Assembly: GCA_003453735.1 (NCBI GenBank)
Contig: DMNE01000014.1
Coordinates: 8,781 to 15,524 of the forward strand
Source: Nitrospiraceae bacterium
GTDB taxonomy: Bacteria; Nitrospirota; Thermodesulfovibrionia; Thermodesulfovibrionales; UBA9159
Reading direction: 5' to 3'
DNA: 6,744 nt
Position numbers and translations under genes: made by a program. Under the pieces are notes generated by a model. It was given only the letters and a program-made list of their open reading frames with translations. It had not been told where the DNA came from and did no database searches. Numbering within the stretch: the first letter of the stretch is position 1; the number at the start of each line of letters is the position of its first letter. This document shows positions 3,933 through 6,744 of this stretch, piece by piece.

Positions 3933-6744
3933 TAGCACAGGAAAGGGTGAGAGAAATAGGGCTTGAGATCCATGCCCAAATGGAACATGAACTGCCTTCC
4001 CTCTTCAATAAAGCGAGATGGCTCGGAAGGCTTTTGGAGTGGACCATGAGAGATGAAGCATTCAAGATCCAGCTCTTCAGGTTTATCGATGTTCTTCCTT
4101 CCCTCAAAACCGATGACCTCGTGGTGCGGTTGCTGAAGGAGTATTTTCCCGAAGAAATCAACGTCCCCGAGGTGATGAGGTGGGGACTGAGCCGCATTTC
4201 GAGAAAAAAGGCTGTCTCATTCTTAACCGGCAAGGTTGTCAGGGCCGCCACAGTAAAACTCGCACGACAGTTCATTGCTGGAAAAGACGCTGAAGATGCC
4301 CTAAAATCCATCGAAGAGATCAGAAAGGCAGGGCTCTCCTTCAGCATCGCCCTTTTAGGTGAAGCAGTCGTAAGTAATAAAGAGGCAACGAAATACGCGG
4401 AGAGATACGTGGAGCTCTTGAGTTTTCTCTCCCAAAAAATCATACATAGACAGAAATCTGTTTCGACCGCGGGCAGAGCAGACACTTCTTTAGTCGACAT
4501 ATCCCTTAAGATTTCATCCTTCTACTCGCAACTCGACCCCCTGGACTGGGAAGGTTCTATCACCGGCGTAAAAGAGGGGTTTAGACAGGTATTCGAATTG
4601 GCGCAGAAACTCCATGCGTCCATAACCTTTGATATGGAACACTCTTATTACAAAGACCTTACGATCGCTGTTTTTCAGCAAGCCCTCGAAGAGCATACGG
4701 ATTTCCCCTCTGCGGGGATTGCCCTACAGGCATACCTCAGAAACACGAAACAAGACATCCTGAGGTTAATCTCTTGGTCAAAGGAAAAAAGAAGACCGAT
4801 TACCATTCGCCTAGTGAAAGGTGCATACTGGGACTATGAAATCGCCATAAACCGCCAAAAGGGTTGGCCTCTGCCCGTATTCCTGAACAAGGATCAAACA
4901 GATCTTGCCTTTGAAGAACTCACAAGGATACTTTTAGAAAACTCAGAGTTTGTTCGTCCCGCCATAGCCACCCACAATGTTCGCTCGATGAGCCATGCAA
5001 TCGCCGTCGCCGAGTCACTGCACGTGCCGAGAGAGGCCTTTGAGTTCCAAATGCTCTATGGAATGGCTGAACCATTGAGAAAGGCCTTAAGAAAGATGAA
5101 TTACCGGGTGAAGGTCTACACCCCTGTGGGAGAGCTCATCGCAGGAATGGCGTACCTGGTGAGAAGGCTCCTCGAAAATACTTCTGACGAGTCCTTTTTG
5201 AGGAGGTCCCTCTTCGAAAAGATACCCTTTGAAGAACTGTTGAAACCTCCCGAACAAGATGCAGGGATGGCGGAGGAGGAGACAGGGGGAGCCACCTTCA
5301 GCAACGAACCTCCCCTAGATTTTTCTCTCTCTCAGAACAGAGAGCAGATGAAAGATGCCCTCAAAAAGATTGCAGGAGAATTTGGCAAGAAATACCCGTT
5401 GTTTCTGGGTCCACTGGAAGTTGTGACAGGAAAAGAGATGCGTTCGCTGAATCCCGCGAGGCCTAAAGAGATTGTGGGGATCGTATCCTCAGCTACGGGA
5501 ATTGAAGCAAAAAAAGCGCTACAGGAAGCGAGGACGGCATGGAATGGATGGAGGAAGGTTCCCGCAGAAAAGAGGGCGGATTATCTCTTGAAAGCAGCTG
5601 GTGAGATGCGGAAAAGGAAGTTCGAACTCGCTGCTCTGGAGGTCTGTGAGGTGGGAAAGACCTGGAAAGACGCAGATGGTGATATTGCCGAGGCGATAGA
5701 TTATCTCGAATACTACGGACGGGAGATAATAAGGTTAGGGACAATAAAACATCTCGGTAATTATCCCGGTGAGGAAAACGAATATCACTATCAGCCCAGA
5801 GGAGTCGGTGTCGTGATCTCACCGTGGAACTTCCCCCTAGCCATTCCCACGGGTATGGTCTCAGCAGCCATAGCCGCAGGAAACTGCGTGATCTTTAAGC
5901 CCTCAGGACTCTCCCCGGTCACAGGCTGGAAGCTTCTTGAGATCTTCAGGGCCACGGAGCTCCCTCACGGAGTCCTCCAGTACCTACCCGGCCCGGGGGA
6001 AGAGATTGGCGGATATCTGGTGTCACATCCAGCAATAGACTTCATCGCCTTTACCGGTTCAAAGGATGTCGGACTGACAATAGTAAAAAGCGCCGCCGAA
6101 GTTCACTCCGGACAGAACAGTGTCAAGCGGGTTATAGCTGAAATGGGGGGGAAGAACGCGATCATCGTCGATGAAACAGCAGACTTAGACGATGCCGTGA
6201 AAGGAGTTTTACAATCCGCTTTTGAGTACCAGGGCCAGAAGTGTTCGGCCTGTTCAAGGGTGATCGTGATTCGAACTGTGTTCGACGAATTCTCTCAAAG
6301 GCTCAGAGAAGCAGCGGAGAGCATAGCGATAGGACCTCCTGAATGGCCAGGGAGCTTTATGGGCCCTGTGGTGGATGAGGGAGCGTTGAGGAAAATAGAG
6401 AATTATCTGCAGATAGGAAAGAGAGATGGTAAGGCCGTTCTGATCAGAAACGCAGACGGAGAGGGATATTTTATCGGCCCCGCTTTATTTACCGATATCA
6501 GCCCGGCTTCTCCACTTCTCCATGACGAAATATTCGGCCCGGTGCTTGCGGTTCTGAAAGCACAAGACATCGACGAAGCCTTAGCGATTGCGCATACCAC
6601 GCCCTACGCATTGACAGGCGGCTTATTCTCAAGGAGCCCCGGCAACATCACAAGAGTAAAGAATGAATTTAAGGTTGGCAACTTATATATAAACAGGAAA
6701 ATAACCGGTGCCCTTGTCGGTAGGCAGCCATTTGGCGGATTTGG
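3929..6744 (+). CDS. putA: PutA, bifunctional proline dehydrogenase / L-glutamate gamma-semialdehyde dehydrogenase; 3'-partial
   Basis: 938 complete codons are visible and the frame is open at the right edge; about 50 C-terminal residues are probably missing, giving a protein near 990 residues, as in short PutA proteins. PutA converts proline to pyrroline-5-carboxylate with FAD, then to glutamate with NAD+, channelling the intermediate. The proline dehydrogenase half has FDMEH (234-238), QAY (267-269), RLVKGAYWD (294-302), THN (348-350), FEFQMLYGM (371-379) and VRRLLEN (411-417). The linker has the PutA signature NEPPLDF. The aldehyde dehydrogenase half has SPWNFP (631-636, Asn634), FKPS with Lys657, FTGS (708-711), catalytic Glu738 in AEMGGKN, catalytic Cys772 in GQKCSAC, and EIFGPV (867-872), ending at RQPFGGFG. 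All key residues are present. The N-terminus goes straight into the helical arm, without the ribbon-helix-helix repressor domain of enterobacterial PutA. Second gene of the operon with the nitroreductase. Confidence 0.97.
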   Translation, partial: MIAQERVREIGLEIHAQMEHELPSLFNKARWLGRLLEWTMRDEAFKIQLFRFIDVLPSLKTDDLVVRLLKEYFPEEINVPEVMRWGLSRISRKKAVSFLTGKVVRAATVKLARQFIAGKDAEDALKSIEEIRKAGLSFSIALLGEAVVSNKEATKYAERYVELLSFLSQKIIHRQKSVSTAGRADTSLVDISLKISSFYSQLDPLDWEGSITGVKEGFRQVFELAQKLHASITFDMEHSYYKDLTIAVFQQALEEHTDFPSAGIALQAYLRNTKQDILRLISWSKEKRRPITIRLVKGAYWDYEIAINRQKGWPLPVFLNKDQTDLAFEELTRILLENSEFVRPAIATHNVRSMSHAIAVAESLHVPREAFEFQMLYGMAEPLRKALRKMNYRVKVYTPVGELIAGMAYLVRRLLENTSDESFLRRSLFEKIPFEELLKPPEQDAGMAEEETGGATFSNEPPLDFSLSQNREQMKDALKKIAGEFGKKYPLFLGPLEVVTGKEMRSLNPARPKEIVGIVSSATGIEAKKALQEARTAWNGWRKVPAEKRADYLLKAAGEMRKRKFELAALEVCEVGKTWKDADGDIAEAIDYLEYYGREIIRLGTIKHLGNYPGEENEYHYQPRGVGVVISPWNFPLAIPTGMVSAAIAAGNCVIFKPSGLSPVTGWKLLEIFRATELPHGVLQYLPGPGEEIGGYLVSHPAIDFIAFTGSKDVGLTIVKSAAEVHSGQNSVKRVIAEMGGKNAIIVDETADLDDAVKGVLQSAFEYQGQKCSACSRVIVIRTVFDEFSQRLREAAESIAIGPPEWPGSFMGPVVDEGALRKIENYLQIGKRDGKAVLIRNADGEGYFIGPALFTDISPASPLLHDEIFGPVLAVLKAQDIDEALAIAHTTPYALTGGLFSRSPGNITRVKNEFKVGNLYINRKITGALVGRQPFGGF

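Noticed and set aside
3658..4500. 280-codon open frame on the minus strand
   Set aside because: It lies antisense to the end of the nitroreductase gene and the start of putA, both well supported by motifs. Its translation is Ser-rich and low in recognisable motifs, as expected of a shadow frame.

Overview
The window looks like ordinary bacterial chromosome of roughly balanced GC content. No mobile element, CRISPR array or RNA gene is visible. The gene families (a thioredoxin reductase with an apparent N-terminal thioredoxin-like domain, a stand-alone HsdR N-terminal-like protein, a SagB/ThcOx-type tandem nitroreductase, and a PutA without a DNA-binding domain) remind me of Desulfobacterota-type anaerobes. 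That is an impression from family recall, not something proved by the sequence.

Layout. (1) Positions 2-1045, plus strand: 3' part of a thioredoxin-reductase-like flavoprotein, cut by the left edge. (2) Positions 1050-2010, minus strand: a two-gene unit made of a conserved protein resembling DUF6941 (upstream, 1603-2010) and an HsdR-N-like protein (downstream, 1050-1592). The unit converges on the thioredoxin reductase gene, with four bases between the stop codons. (3) Positions 2011-2294: a divergent intergenic region holding a consensus TATAAT very close to the minus-strand start codon, a plausible plus-strand promoter, and a palindrome that could be an operator. (4) Positions 2295-6744, plus strand: a SagB-like tandem nitroreductase whose stop overlaps the start of putA (ATGA), followed by putA. 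PutA is the bifunctional proline dehydrogenase / glutamate-semialdehyde dehydrogenase; it runs off the right edge and probably lacks about 50 C-terminal residues in this window.

How they may work together. PutA oxidises proline to glutamate in two steps, passing electrons to FAD/quinone and then to NAD+. The ATGA overlap and the strong ribosome binding site at the end of the nitroreductase gene mean the two proteins are made from one message and probably act in one process. The nitroreductase belongs to the family that oxidises azolines to azoles in thiazole/oxazole-modified peptides. No cyclodehydratase or precursor peptide gene is seen here, so its substrate is unknown. The link to five-membered nitrogen-ring oxidation by PutA is suggestive only. 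The minus-strand pair and the thioredoxin reductase have no evident functional connection to this operon.
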